From Cadophora sp. MPI-SDFR-AT-0126 (lineage: Eukaryota > Ascomycota > Leotiomycetes > Helotiales > Ploettnerulaceae): a stretch of 64,000 bases of DNA. The stretch lies in assembly GCA_020747065.1 (NCBI GenBank), contig JAGMVK010000007.1:1364001-1428000 (forward strand), written 5' to 3'. The first letter of the stretch is position 1. The number at the start of each line of letters is the position of its first letter. Position numbers and translations under genes: made by a program. Shown one piece after another: positions 44,710 through 55,774 of the stretch. A model generated the notes under the pieces. The model made no database searches. It was not told where the DNA came from and worked only from the letters and a program-made list of their open reading frames with translations.

Positions 44710-45759
44710 CGCGAGGCTCAACTTCTCCGAGATGTTGAGCAACTGGCGAGGCTGCACCTTCCAGATACAAGTACAAGTATGACGGAACGAACTTAGGTCG
44801 CCGCATTTCGAGTCAGGCGAGGGGTCTTTGTTCTGCAACTATGATTAATGCAAAGTTCATCTCCGTGGGGTTGAGAGACAGATGATTACTCTTTTTTAAG
44901 GGTCAGCCTAATCCCAAGCCTCACTTCATAATAATCGTCAGCCACATGTGGCAGTGCATCAAATTGAGTCATGTGACCCTTGACTTTTGTCTTTTCAGTA
45001 GCAGGTTTGTGCATATCCCAGCAGATCGCGGAAAAACCTACTTTTCAGACAGAGTATATCAAGTATTGGATCTTGCTACATTCATCCAACGATGTTCAAA
45101 GGCACGTTAGGAGAGTTCGGTACCTTGAGAGCCATAGCAATGCAATTCGAGCCCCTCGATTCTTTAGCGAGGAGTTTGCCTGCCCCTTTCCTGCCACTCT
45201 CGCCACTTACCATCGCTATTTCCCACGAGGAACTTCTGTCCCTAAAATCTGCCTCCGTTACCCAGCGATCTGTTCATACAAAGCCTGTCGTTTGTGGCTT
45301 CTTCAAAGGCGACCCCTTGTCGCATGCTTACTCAGCAATAATACCCAGCACAGGTCAATAGGAGACGTATGATTGGTTGCTGAAAGTGCGAGCTCCTTAG
45401 CCCCTGTGAAGATGCACCGCTTGTTTTCCACTACACTTCATCCTTGCCCGGAAGAAGAAGTCCACGCGAGGCCAACATAGCCTTTTGCAATATTCTGGTA
45501 AGATCGTGATGCACAAATGTCCGTGGAATAAATGTACTCGAAACTACTGGTTCTGGTGTACGACGTACGAGAGGTGGCCAATAATTTGCTGACGAGCTCA
45601 TGGTTCCTCGAAAGAAATGGGAGATTTGGTACGTCAGATGGTCGGAGTCGATTATGTTGTGTGACTATGTGCTAGGTGTATAAGTGTAACATCTCCCACA
45701 TCAAACGCCGATTTTCTTCCATCGTACTTTCTTCTCGTCAAACACTCTGGCCAATAGTC

Positions 45760-47809
45760 ATGGAAGAATCATCTTGGTTCCACAGCGTCATCTTGGGTCT
45801 CAGGGCTCAAGCAAAGTCATCTCCTTATTTCACCACATTCCTCTTGTTGAGTCTTTGGGTGCTCTCCACCCGATTGATAACGGGATTAGAGAAGTGGAAA
45901 CGACAGAATCAGGTCTCTACTTCCGAGAAGAAAATTCCTATACTGCCGTACTGGATACCGTACATTGGCCATGCTCCCGAATTTGCGTGGTCCTTTGATG
46001 ACCTGCTTGCCAAAGGACGGTCAGTTGACTCCTCCTCCCTCCCAAGTCGTCGATTGCTCCGCAGATGTAATCGCCTGTTCTAGTCAAAATAAATCACCAA
46101 ATGTGCATGCTCTCATAACAGAAAATTAACTTATCTCTAGAAACACAACCAAAGATGGAATGTTCGGGATTCACATGATGGGCTCGGAGCACCTCATGAT
46201 TCTCATGCCTTCACTCGTCCATCAATTCTTCGGCAAGCGATCGACTGTTCTCTCTGGACAAGACTTTCTGGGCTGGATTTTCACCAAGTATTTTGGCGAC
46301 GGTGGGGCAACCGAAAACATGGAATCTAAGAGGTTTCAGGTCGTCCACCAGAGTCTGAATCAGTTGATGAAGGAACCGTTTCTTTCAAAAGCCACTGAGA
46401 AGACGATTCGGCTTGTTGAAAATCAGACACCGACTTTGATTTCCTTCGGTTCGAAGCCCACGGCACCGGCAGAATGGGAAAGCATGGCCAATGTTGTTCG
46501 AGATGGAAAATCGGCTGAAGTGGATCTTTTCCCGCTGTTGGTGAATTATGTTGCGGATGTTGCTACCAATGTTCTCATGGTATGTCTTCTATCAGATTAC
46601 CAAGTATCCCTTGCTGGCCGTTTCTCAATATGGCGACACAAAAGTCTTGACTTATGCAACCAATGAATAGGGAGATGCTTTCCTCAAGAATAATCCAGGG
46701 ATCACGCAAGATCTCTGGGAATTTGATAGCAAGTTCAATGCTTTATTGACAGGCATCCCAATCATCACCCCCGGTCTCGCCAAAGCAAAAGAAGCTAGAA
46801 AAAGGTTGAATTCTGCCGTCTCTGAGTGGAACCATGCGGCGATGGACACCATGAATGGTAAACCAGTCGATGAGAAATGGGCGGATATGTCTGATATCTC
46901 CGAATCTATGCGGAGCAGACTTAAGTCGTTACAGAGTATTGAAGCACCCGAGCCGTTTGCTGTTGCCCAGAACTTGGCGGTATATTGGGGCTTGATGGTC
47001 AATGTAAGAATTCAGTATAGCCTTGCTGAGGAAGATCGGTGAGCTGACATATGAAAGGCCAATAAAGTGAATTTCTGGATGTTGCTTCACATCATCTCCT
47101 CACCGAAGCTACTATCCGCCATTCGAAAAGAGATCACACCGTTCGCCAATTTCGCCTTCGATACAGAGAAAATGAACGTGGATATTGATGGTATTATGAA
47201 GTATTGTCCAATTCTCAAAGCCACATTCTTCGAAACTATGAGATTCTACACTTCAGGAGTCTCATACAAGAAAGTTCTCCAGGATGTGACATTGACAGAA
47301 AGCGCGGAGGACGCTGCAACTTTTGGGAAGCCGATACCACAGACTTACCATATCGCAAAAGGAACCTTCCTTGTGAGTGGCCCCTGTTCAAGTCGCTATA
47401 CACAAAACAGAACCAAAAAAACGAGAGACTATCCACCCCATGAAAAGAACTGGAACTCACTCATGACATCTAGGTCGTTCCCCATGCCGTGATGCAAATG
47501 GATCCACGAATCTGGGATCAACCTTCCGAGTTCAACCCTCACAGATTCCTCGTTCCCGACCAAACAAGCCCGAACAAGATGCGAGCGGAGATGGGACGTT
47601 TGTATGCGTTTGGAGGCGGGACTTCTGTCTGTAAAGGCAGGTTCTTTGCAGAGCGTGAAGTGTTGATCTTCACTGCTGGCTTGTTGGCTACTTGGGATTT
47701 CGGTCCTGCCGATGGCGGAGAGTGGAACATTCCTGGAAAGTATTATAATGGTACTGGGACTGCGAATCCGAAAGGAAATGTGAGGGTTCGGATGAGTAGG
47801 CGAGTGTAG
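45760..47809 (+). CDS. Cytochrome P450, CYP7/CYP8-type group
   Basis: Five exons, 45760-46019, 46141-46579, 46671-47003, 47058-47372 and 47474-47809, give 560 residues. The N-terminus has a membrane anchor (FTTFLLLSLWVLSTRLITGL), then IPILPYWIPYIGHAPEFAW. Landmarks: helical I region NLAVYWGLMVNANKVNFWML, ExxR in FFETMRFY, and heme loop FGGGTSVCKGRFFAERE with Cys about 502. The layout resembles fungal P450s related to cholesterol 7-alpha-hydroxylase and prostacyclin synthase types; the I-helix lacks a classic acidic-Thr pair, which also fits that group. The substrate is unknown, and no other biosynthetic enzymes are adjacent. Four introns of 54-121 nt all have standard ends. The downstream gene (mitochondrial carrier) is 1.3 kb away and unrelated. 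Confidence 0.9.
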
Positions 47810-49085
47810 TCTGGATATCTGGGAGAGTGTATTTTGAGGATACTGTCTGTTTGGTTCGGTTCGGGTAAATGCATGCTCTCCTGATTGATTTGCTGTTGCG
47901 TGCAGTAAGACGATGATCATGTTCCAGATGTGGCTCGGCTGAGTAGCTGTACATGCTGAATACTTCAACGCCTTCCACTGAGCAGCTTCTGTCCTGAATC
48001 AGTAAGGACTTATCAGTACAGGACACGTACAGGACTCTAAGATCAAAAGACTCATCAAATTGGCCACTCTGAATAAAGCAAATGGAAACGCCAAGGTGCG
48101 TATTATTAGCTCACGTTCATCCTGAGATAGTAGGGTAGTGTACCAGCGATGAAGCTATTTCCACTCCCCACCTCTATGGAACGCCAACCAGTTACCAAGA
48201 TCCGCTCGGAACAATTCACCAGCGCTTGAAACACAGTCAGAGACGTTACAGCTTCGTAATGTCTAAGGTCGCTGCCAGCTTGCGGCATGAGCGATATTTC
48301 CAAAGTCGTAAGCCGTTTGCAGCATGGGTAGGAAGAGGTGTTGCGAGTCGAGTGGTGGTAGTGGCTTGTATTGGGCAGAGATGCGGGAAGCATACATGTT
48401 GGCTTTACAGGGGCGGCTTGACATCATCATGGCTTGTCGGCTTGGACATTGCAATGGTATGGCTAGACAGATAGATGATAAAACAACGTACATCTTCAAC
48501 TTATTCGATCATTGGCTGTAAATCCAATAGTGATAAATCATGCTTACGGGGGAATTTTTTCAAATGTTATATTCGCATGCCGCGCTTTGTTTCCGGTGCT
48601 CTTCAGCCCAGCCCAGCAAGGCCAAGCTAGGGTAGTTGGTTGAAATGCGGGCGTGAAGCGAAGCTCCAATGACCTCAACTTGCAGAGCTCCACCTCCATC
48701 CCCCTAGTCTCCCTGACTCCCTCCCCTCCACCACAGGCAAGGCAAGCTTGAGCGATTTGCTTGTGAAAAGGCCGCTTGCTGACTACGGATGATCCTTACT
48801 TCTTCCTGATAGAGAACCTGGTGCTACTGCTGTAGGGTTGCTGTTGCTCTTGTACCTTTGTACCATTTTACTACTATCTATCTCTCAACCCCGCAATCTA
48901 CAACCTTTCAACACTCCTCGATCAACATCCTCAACTCACACCCCTTTGCGGCTGCGACACCGCAGTCCACCTCTTTCTGTCGTGTTTTCGAATCGACAGA
49001 CTAATGGACTATCCTTGGAACTGTTTGGTATCCAGACCGCGCTGAGGAGACTCTGTCTCCCTCGCAGTGATTCTGTACGCTTGAA
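47810..49085. other. Intergenic between P450 and carrier gene
   Basis: About 1.28 kb without a supported gene; minus-strand frames 47429-48026 overlap the P450 end and the flank but have no domains. A pyrimidine-rich stretch near 48690-48960 is likely the leader of the carrier gene. Confidence 0.55.
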
Positions 49086-50291
49086 ATGATGGCTGTGAAG
49101 CCTGGTCCGCAAGACGAATTAAGGAATAATGGAAGGCCTGACATTTCTCAATCGAGATATGGAGGTCAGAAGAAATGGGTCAAGCGTTATCGCACCGAAG
49201 TCGCGGCGTCCATGTCGTCGATTCTAAGTACTTTCGTTGCTGTGATTATCTCCTCTCCTTCTCTGTACTTCCGCCGTAAACTTTCTGTATTGACACCTTC
49301 CAGTTCCCATTGGACTCAGTCAAGACTCGAATGCAAACCTACAAATACGATAGCTTCACCGACTGCGTTCGACACACATACAAGACGGAGAGATACCGGG
49401 GATTCTTCCGAGGCGTTACGGCACCCATGGCAAGTGTCACTCTGGTCCGTACGATATCGTTTTCCGTATACCAGAGATCAAAATACACCTATGCAGAATG
49501 GTTCAAGCGGAATTTTGGAGTCGATCCTCTCGTACATGTCAATACACCAGGCACATATCCCAATCTGTCAACTATCGCTTGTTTTGGAGCTGCAGGAGCA
49601 ACGGCTGGGTCTTTCATTACGCTGGTAGCATGTGAGTAGAAGGAGGCGTAATACGTAGATACTGGGCTAATCAGTTCCTAGGCCCCTTCGAATTGACCAA
49701 GCTCAGTGCTCAGGTCTCGGTTTTGATGGCTGATCGGAAAGTTTCGAGTGTATCTGAACCGTCTACTGGAAGAGCTGTAGCTGCGAGCTACCAGAACAAG
49801 GGGACCTGGAAAACTGCCAAGAATATCGTGAAGCATCGAGGATTCGCTGGGCTGTATTCAGGGTTCAACCTCCATCTTCGTGAGTACCCCGTTTATAGCG
49901 TCGAGTTTCATGCTAATGGGCGATAGTGAGGGATACATTGGGCACAGCGATTTACTTTATGACATACGAGAGCAGCAAGCAACTTCTTACATCGTACCGG
50001 GGCGACAAGTCACCAACGAATCCTTTTGCCGTGGTCGTAGCAGGTGGGCTGTGTGGCGTTGCATCCTGGGCCCTGATCTACCCCATCGATTCAGCGAAAA
50101 GCATCTACCAGCGAAATTGCCTCACACATTGCAAAGGCGAGAAAGTCAAGAAGGCCCCGAAGATACAGTTCTTCAACAAGAGGATGTACCGTGGACTAGG
50201 TGTTTCGATGGGACGAAGTTGCGTTGTCAATTCGATTTTCTTTTCTGCCTTTGAATTTATCAAGAAGCAGATTAACTCCATAGAGGACTAG
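49086..50291 (+). CDS. Mitochondrial carrier family (SLC25) protein
   Basis: Four exons, 49086-49241, 49304-49631, 49682-49879 and 49927-50291, give 348 residues. All three carrier signatures are present: FPLDSVKTRMQ (first repeat), CPFELTKLSAQ (second) and YPIDSAKSIYQRN (third), each starting P-x-[DE]-x-x-[KR] and lying at the end of odd helices. RYRGFFRGVTAPMAS, FAGLYSGFNLHLLRDT and MYRGLGVSMGRSCVVNSIFF are the matching loops and even helices. It sits in the mitochondrial inner membrane and exchanges a small metabolite; I cannot assign the substrate, though basic amino acid/carnitine-type carriers are among the closer kinds. The second signature is restored only by splicing across intron 2. 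The N-terminal ~40 residues are a variable extension. Confidence 0.92.
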
Positions 50292-51113
50292 TGTGTCCTT
50301 TGTGTTGATATTGTAAGGAGCATTTCAGGAGTTATGGTACTTATTCATGTACACAGCTTGCTTTGAAGGGGGTTGTGCCCGCAGCTGGGCACTAAACAAG
50401 AATTCAAGATTTTGATCAAGGGAGGAGTCTAGGATGGCAAGCAGCAATAACTAGGGAGCAAATAGGATGATTCTACAGTAGTACAGGGTTTGAATATCAA
50501 GATACCAAATAAATCTCAAAACCAGGAGAGCCAATCGACATGTCCCACTTGCCTGTATTTAGTGACCGGTCCCAATATCGGAAAGTTGCATTGTGGCTAA
50601 AGCCTCCAAATACTACTAGTGCAAACCACTCACTATGCTGACCAGGCCAAAGTGATTATTCAAAGGCATGGTAGCCATTAAGTCAAGGAACATGTAGGTG
50701 TCGCCCAATACCCGCTCCATGGCAGAAAGCGACGTATAGGATGGGAACATGCAATTCATCTACCCTGACCATTACAGGTCTGCAGAATCTGACCTTTACA
50801 CATTCACAATTTCCGAATTTCTCATCTCAGCCAGCAACATACAGCAACAAATTTGGCAATAAAAATCAAAGTGACGCACGTGATGTAGCACATTTGGCGC
50901 TAAGATTGAGTCGTCTTCATGCGCCCGATCGTTCACCCATCACTCCTCGCAAAAACATCATCTCTCAAGAACACGTACTCCCTTCTATCCACCACGCAAA
51001 ACCTGCGGGTGCATACTCCGGAACTGTATTTGACTGCAAGCGCTTTAATTGCACTAACCTTGAGAAACAGACAATCATCATTCATGGTAAGAAGCTGAAC
51101 AACCGTCATCAAG
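50292..51113. other. Intergenic, DUF2293 gene promoter side
   Basis: About 820 bp; no gene supported. A CACGTG box lies near 50877-50882. The plus frame 50741-51226 runs into the next gene in another frame and is a shadow. Confidence 0.55.
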
Positions 51114-54105
51114 ATGGTGGGGAAGAAGAAGAAGGCGGCCAAGCGCGCGAAGGCAGAAGCCAGCACGGCAATAAAACCTTCACGCCGTGGAGGAAGCAAG
51201 CAAGACCGTCGAGCTCACAAGCTTGAGAAGAGAAAGCAAGAGAAAAAGAATTTAACGGCGGAGATGTGGGCAGCGCCTGCGCCTACCCATCTCGTAGCAA
51301 AGCTGGATCTGCCAAAGATCCAGTCCAAGTATCAGTCTTATTTCGAGTTCGCAGACAACCCAGAAAAGAAGCAGAAGAAGTTAGAATTTCAGGTAGGTCC
51401 TTCGGCCATCCTGGATTGACTGCGACTCATTTGCCATCCCTCAGGTCACCAACCAACCTCTCGAAAAATATCCCGGATATGCATTCGTTCCTGTGGGAGA
51501 TCCCATGTTGACTAATGCTTGCAAAGAGCTATCAAGGGAACAAGATGCTATGATCTTTATCGTTTCGGTACGATTACACTCCCTATTACTCTGTCCTCGT
51601 GTCTTAACAAACCCCCTTAGTCGCATACGCAAAAAGAAGACAACACCAAGATATCGGAACATGTCCATCGAACAGGATACTACTTTCGAGAGTCCATCGT
51701 CGACCAAGCCCGGGAAATAGTTGGTGAAACGGTCATTTCGAAGCCAACGATTCTCCCAAACACTGTGGAACCTATACCTGAATCACAAGAAGAAATCAAC
51801 AAGCAAGCTGATGGGGCGATACGAGATCTTTTTCCAAGGATACCGAATCCTGACCGAGTAATGATCATCGAGCACGCGTTCAAGAAGGTATATTACATTC
51901 CTGAAATCTTTTGAGTACCTACTAACTATTTAGGGTGCTGTTTTCCACGGTGAGCCAACTGTTGGCTTGCAACCCGGTATTCCCCTGTCACGTCGGGTAC
52001 AGCTCGCTGTCCTTGCTCATATCAGACATACTCACACAAGATACGACAAACTTTTAAGGGAGACAACCTGGATGAATGCACGAAAGGCAGTCGAGCCGGT
52101 ATGCTTGGATGTCCTCATCAAGTGGCGTGGCGACGAGGAGACTGGACGGGATCAGATGGACGAGATACTTCGGGAGGTTGTGATAATCACCGACTCTGAA
52201 GGAGACGAAGACGATAGTTCAGAAGAAGAAGACAGCTCAGATGAGGAAGGTGAAGTCACCTCCTCCAGCTCCACGGAACCACCATCCCAGCCCACCTCCC
52301 GGAACCAACTCAGACCCCAAATAACCCCGGCAACACCAAGTTCGAATACTCCAGCTCTGGCGAATCCAACTAACCAATCTGCGATTTCTTCCCGCCCCAA
52401 GGCCAAGGATCCTAGAGACAAGAAAGAGCAACGTGGCTTTAAACGTTACCAAGCTGCCTGGCAGGATGCCATCAATAGGCGACAGGCTCCCCGTTCCCAC
52501 ACTGGAACTCCATATCGAGAACCAGAAATCGGCCGACCACGATCAATATTAGCGGAACAAGTTACTGATCCTCAGCATCCACCAGGCGAATCGTTACGAG
52601 CGGTAAGTGAAAGTTGAAAACTTTGCAATCCATACTTTTGGGAAAGACTAATGAATGCAGGAATCGACCTACATGCAGTATAGGCCATCTAGAACACTGA
52701 GAAGTGAGGTAAATGTTCCCCGTTCTGAGCGTGCCGTGTACTACCAGAATGTGCCGCCTCAACAACACCAGGAAGGTCCTCGAGCTTTACCATACCAGGC
52801 TGTCCCACAGCATTTTAGGAGCACTGGCAATCCATATCAGCCTATGGGAAACCAACCGCCACAAGTAGTGAGACGGTCCCCAGTAAAACATGGCCTCCAA
52901 GACTATCTTGTGCCTTCTATTGAGACAGCTTCGAGCGATGTCTCGTCTCCTCGTATCCATGAGTGGAATGGGCCTCGTGGCCATGAAATTAGCCACTCAA
53001 GAGTTGTTGGACCCCGACCTCATACACCTGCACCTAATGAAGTGATTGTCATCAACGATGACAGTCCTCAGGTAAAGCGGCGGCGTGTGGTTCGTGAGGA
53101 TGAGTCTGGTCACTTTAGGCCTCTTCCGTCTCGTGATCATAATTTTCATGTCCCAGCTTCAAATTCTGATTCATTGACATTGAGATCTCCTTCATCTGTT
53201 CACCCCGGAGTTCGCGCTTCCAGTCCCATTGTTCGGCACACAAGAGCACCGACTCAATCCACTCAAGGTTTGTTGAGGGACAGAGAAGCCTTCTATACAG
53301 ATCCTCTCACCGGAGAACGACTTCCTATATACGACGCTCCAGAGCCTGGGTATTTGCCCAAAAATTCTAGTTCTGTAAAGAGAAGTGAAGGTGGATTCGG
53401 TGCGTATCAACGAGAAGACGGCTATAATATGCGAACAATGGGTCAACCCCAGCAACATGATGATCTCTATCATCGTCGGCCGATCAGTATGCAGAATGGC
53501 AGTGAGATCCCAGATCTCAATGCACGTGGTAACAGTACTCGACCTTTCGCGTCTGTTTACAATTCTGAGCACCAAATGAGGCACATACCACCAGCAGTCT
53601 CTGCGTCTTATCAGCCATCTCGTTCTTTTGACATGAGCTCAAGTTCTGGTGGACCAGATCAAAATTTCATTCAAAGTTTTTCTCAGTCTCGGCTTGACGG
53701 CCCGTCATATTCAAGAGATGGTTTCAGTATTGTTCCTGCAAATCCTCAACAGAACGTTGCTACTCATGGCAATCTTCCCTATCATCAGGAAAGCCAGGCT
53801 GGGTTGTATTTACCGACCGTTTCGAGTCGAGCGAAGTCTCCAGTCAGATATGTGGAGAGACCTCTGTAAGTTCGCAATGTATGGATCCACTAATTGAAAA
53901 TACTAATCAAGAATCACAACTTAGGCAAATCCGAGAGCCACCGCAGCAACCGACTTACTATGATCACGAACATCCCATTCGCCGGGTTTACAACGAACCA
54001 TCAGCCGGCGTACCAGAACGACAACGAGCTTCTCTTGAAGAAGTGCCGGTATATGTTAGAACACTCCCGCCTGCGACTAGGCGTCCAGTGATTTACCTCG
54101 AGTAA
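51114..54105 (+). CDS. DUF2293 domain protein with disordered C-terminus
   Basis: Six exons, 51114-51392, 51445-51567, 51621-51887, 51934-52602, 52661-53865 and 53925-54105, give 907 residues; the first four exons are all phase 0. The N-terminus is highly basic (VGKKKKAAKRAKAEAST, RRAHKLEKRKQEKKNL), followed by a conserved region (PLEKYPGYAFVPVGDPMLTN, ACKELSREQDAMIFIVS). The DUF2293 domain at ~195-290 contains AIRDLFPRIPNPDRVMIIEH, PLSRRVQLAVLAHIRHTHTR and VLIKWRGDEE. Then comes an acidic Ser/Glu patch (EDDSSEEEDSSDEEGEV) and about 500 low-complexity residues rich in Ser, Pro, Arg and Gln. The domain's function is unknown; charge and composition suggest a nuclear protein. Confidence 0.88.
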
Positions 54106-54758
54106 AGCACGAGGAGAACGAAGATTCGTTACCGATATGGAGAGAAAATATGAAGTCCTTCTGCGACTTGTGGTGTTGTGTATGGGTGCCAACTGGCAGT
54201 GAAGGGTGTATTATTTGCATGGTTGCATGGAGTTTCTGGGTGGTTAGATACGATGATGCCCGCAAGGGACAGTGCTTTTCGTTTTACAGTGTATGGATAG
54301 GACGTTTTTGCGTAGCATTCAGGCGGATTGTTATCTGACATGTTCCGGGCGGCATATCTCAGTAGGGAGTTTGGGCATTTGGACGGAAGGACTGAGCATT
54401 TTTCGGCGCTGAGGGCTTCATTGAGGGGCGATACCCGTAGTCATTGATGCACTGCAATGGTGCAAACGGCTTGAATTGTATGTGAAGGGTGTCTGGGAGA
54501 AAGGCGGGTGTGAGGGATAAAGTTCAAAGTATTTACCATGATTTCAACTTTTTGTTGAACCACTTAATGCATGTGTAAATTGCAAGAAAATTTTCACTTT
54601 TCACATACATCAAATGACAGGTACTTGAAGTGCCCCTTCCTTTGGATATGTATGTACAAGTTATATTGCTTTCGCTGGGGTATTGATCTCCTATAGATTG
54701 AAATATGCCTGCCTTCAACGCCTCGCAATGTCCGTAACTTAAATCACTAGGCCTATCT
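54106..54758. other. Convergent intergenic region, DUF2293 gene and VPS20
   Basis: About 650 bp of 3' flanks. Short frames at 54150-54338 and 54001-54341 lack domains. Confidence 0.6.
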
Positions 54759-55480
54759 CTACGCCAACATTGCCACCCTTTGCTGCTCTTCTCTCTCCTG
54801 CTGCCTAACCTTCGCTCTCTCCTTCCTCGGCAAGTCGGTAGTGGGTACTTCTGGAAGAGGGATACCAGTGACCTCCGCCTCGAGCGCTGCAAGTTCATCC
54901 TCCACTTCATCTTCGTCCTGATTTGAGATCCTACCGCCGAGCATATCACTCACCTCCTGTGATATTGTTAGCCAGAAGTCGTTCTGCCAGGAAATATATC
55001 AACTAACCTGCTGATACGCAACCGCATCTGCTGTCTCTCCCATTAGCTTCTCAACATGATCCAGCCCTCCCATCTCCTTATGTATCTCCTGTAATACGCT
55101 CGTCCCCTGCTGCAACCCGAATACAACATCCTTCTGCACCAGAGCAAACTCCACACTGCTGGTCAATTTCTCTAGTTGCTCCAGCTGCGCATCCGTCTTC
55201 TCGAGCAACGATTCTTGGTACTTCTTCCGCCGTAATGCCAATAAGGCTTTCGGTTTGTCGCCCTTGGCCAGCATCTGCTTAGCTATTTCCTTCTCACGAT
55301 CGGTGAGCACTGTGATACGCCTCTGGTATTGGTGTAGCTTGTCTCGTTGATTCTTCATGTCCAGGATAGCTCTATACTTCATATTAATACCAGGAAGTCT
55401 TGTGGAAAGTCAAAGAAAATAGAGAGGTCTTCTTACTTATCCTGGGCAGATATCTTGGAAGAGCTCGATGAGTTTCCCAT
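54759..55480 (-). CDS. VPS20: ESCRT-III subunit Vps20 (CHMP6)
   Basis: Three exons, 55480-55437, 55371-55008 and 54956-54759, give 201 residues. The start MGNSSSSSKISAQDKAILDM carries a Gly2 N-myristoylation signal, as expected of Vps20/CHMP6. Then KNQRDKLHQYQRRITVLTDR and LRRKKYQESLLEKTDAQLEQ form the long basic helical hairpin, and the acidic C-terminus (EDEVEDELAALEAEVTG, then PEVPTTDLP with a MIM-like stretch) is autoinhibitory in the family. Vps20 sits on endosomal membranes, binds ESCRT-II Vps25 and nucleates Snf7 polymers during multivesicular body sorting. The start is fixed by the myristoylation motif; the first exon is only 44 nt. It is divergent from RIX7 with 294 bp between starts. 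Confidence 0.93.
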
Positions 55481-55774
55481 ATTCGTCGCTGGCCAGTATA
55501 AATTGATGCAAGAACACGCATCGAGCGCATGTCGCAAAGATGGAACAGTGAGGGACAAGTCATGAAGTCCATCCGTGCATTCACTGCCTCGGCGGCGTCA
55601 TCGGCGACAAGCTCGCGTGCCAGGATAAGGAAGCGATAAGAACGGCAAATTCCGGCGCAAGCCAAAATTATTTATATTTTTTCCCGGGGTCGACAAATTG
55701 ACAAAACCGCTCTTGATTATTGGAGCATAGTGGTGACATTTGATGTTCAGCCACGAAACATCTTGTTTCTAGAC
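55481..55774. promoter_or_regulatory. Shared divergent promoter, VPS20 and RIX7
   Basis: A 294-bp interval between two divergent start codons. Confidence 0.45.

Larger units (their letters stand above)
43757..45759. other. Divergent region between PHO81 and a P450
   Basis: About 2 kb. Features: a GC-rich hairpin at 43772-43789 just upstream of the PHO81 start; eight GGT units at 44535-44558; the palindrome CCCACGTGGG at 44700-44709. Open frames at 44348-44806 (-) and 44980-45372 (+) have no domains and overlap each other in several phases. Confidence 0.6.

Noticed and set aside
44348..44806. 152-codon minus-strand frame with a poly-Pro run
   Set aside because: The poly-Pro comes from the GGT microsatellite and the rest has no coherent pattern.
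44980..45372. 130-codon plus-strand frame upstream of the second P450
   Set aside because: Competing frames overlap it (45092-45361) and neither has a domain or splice support.
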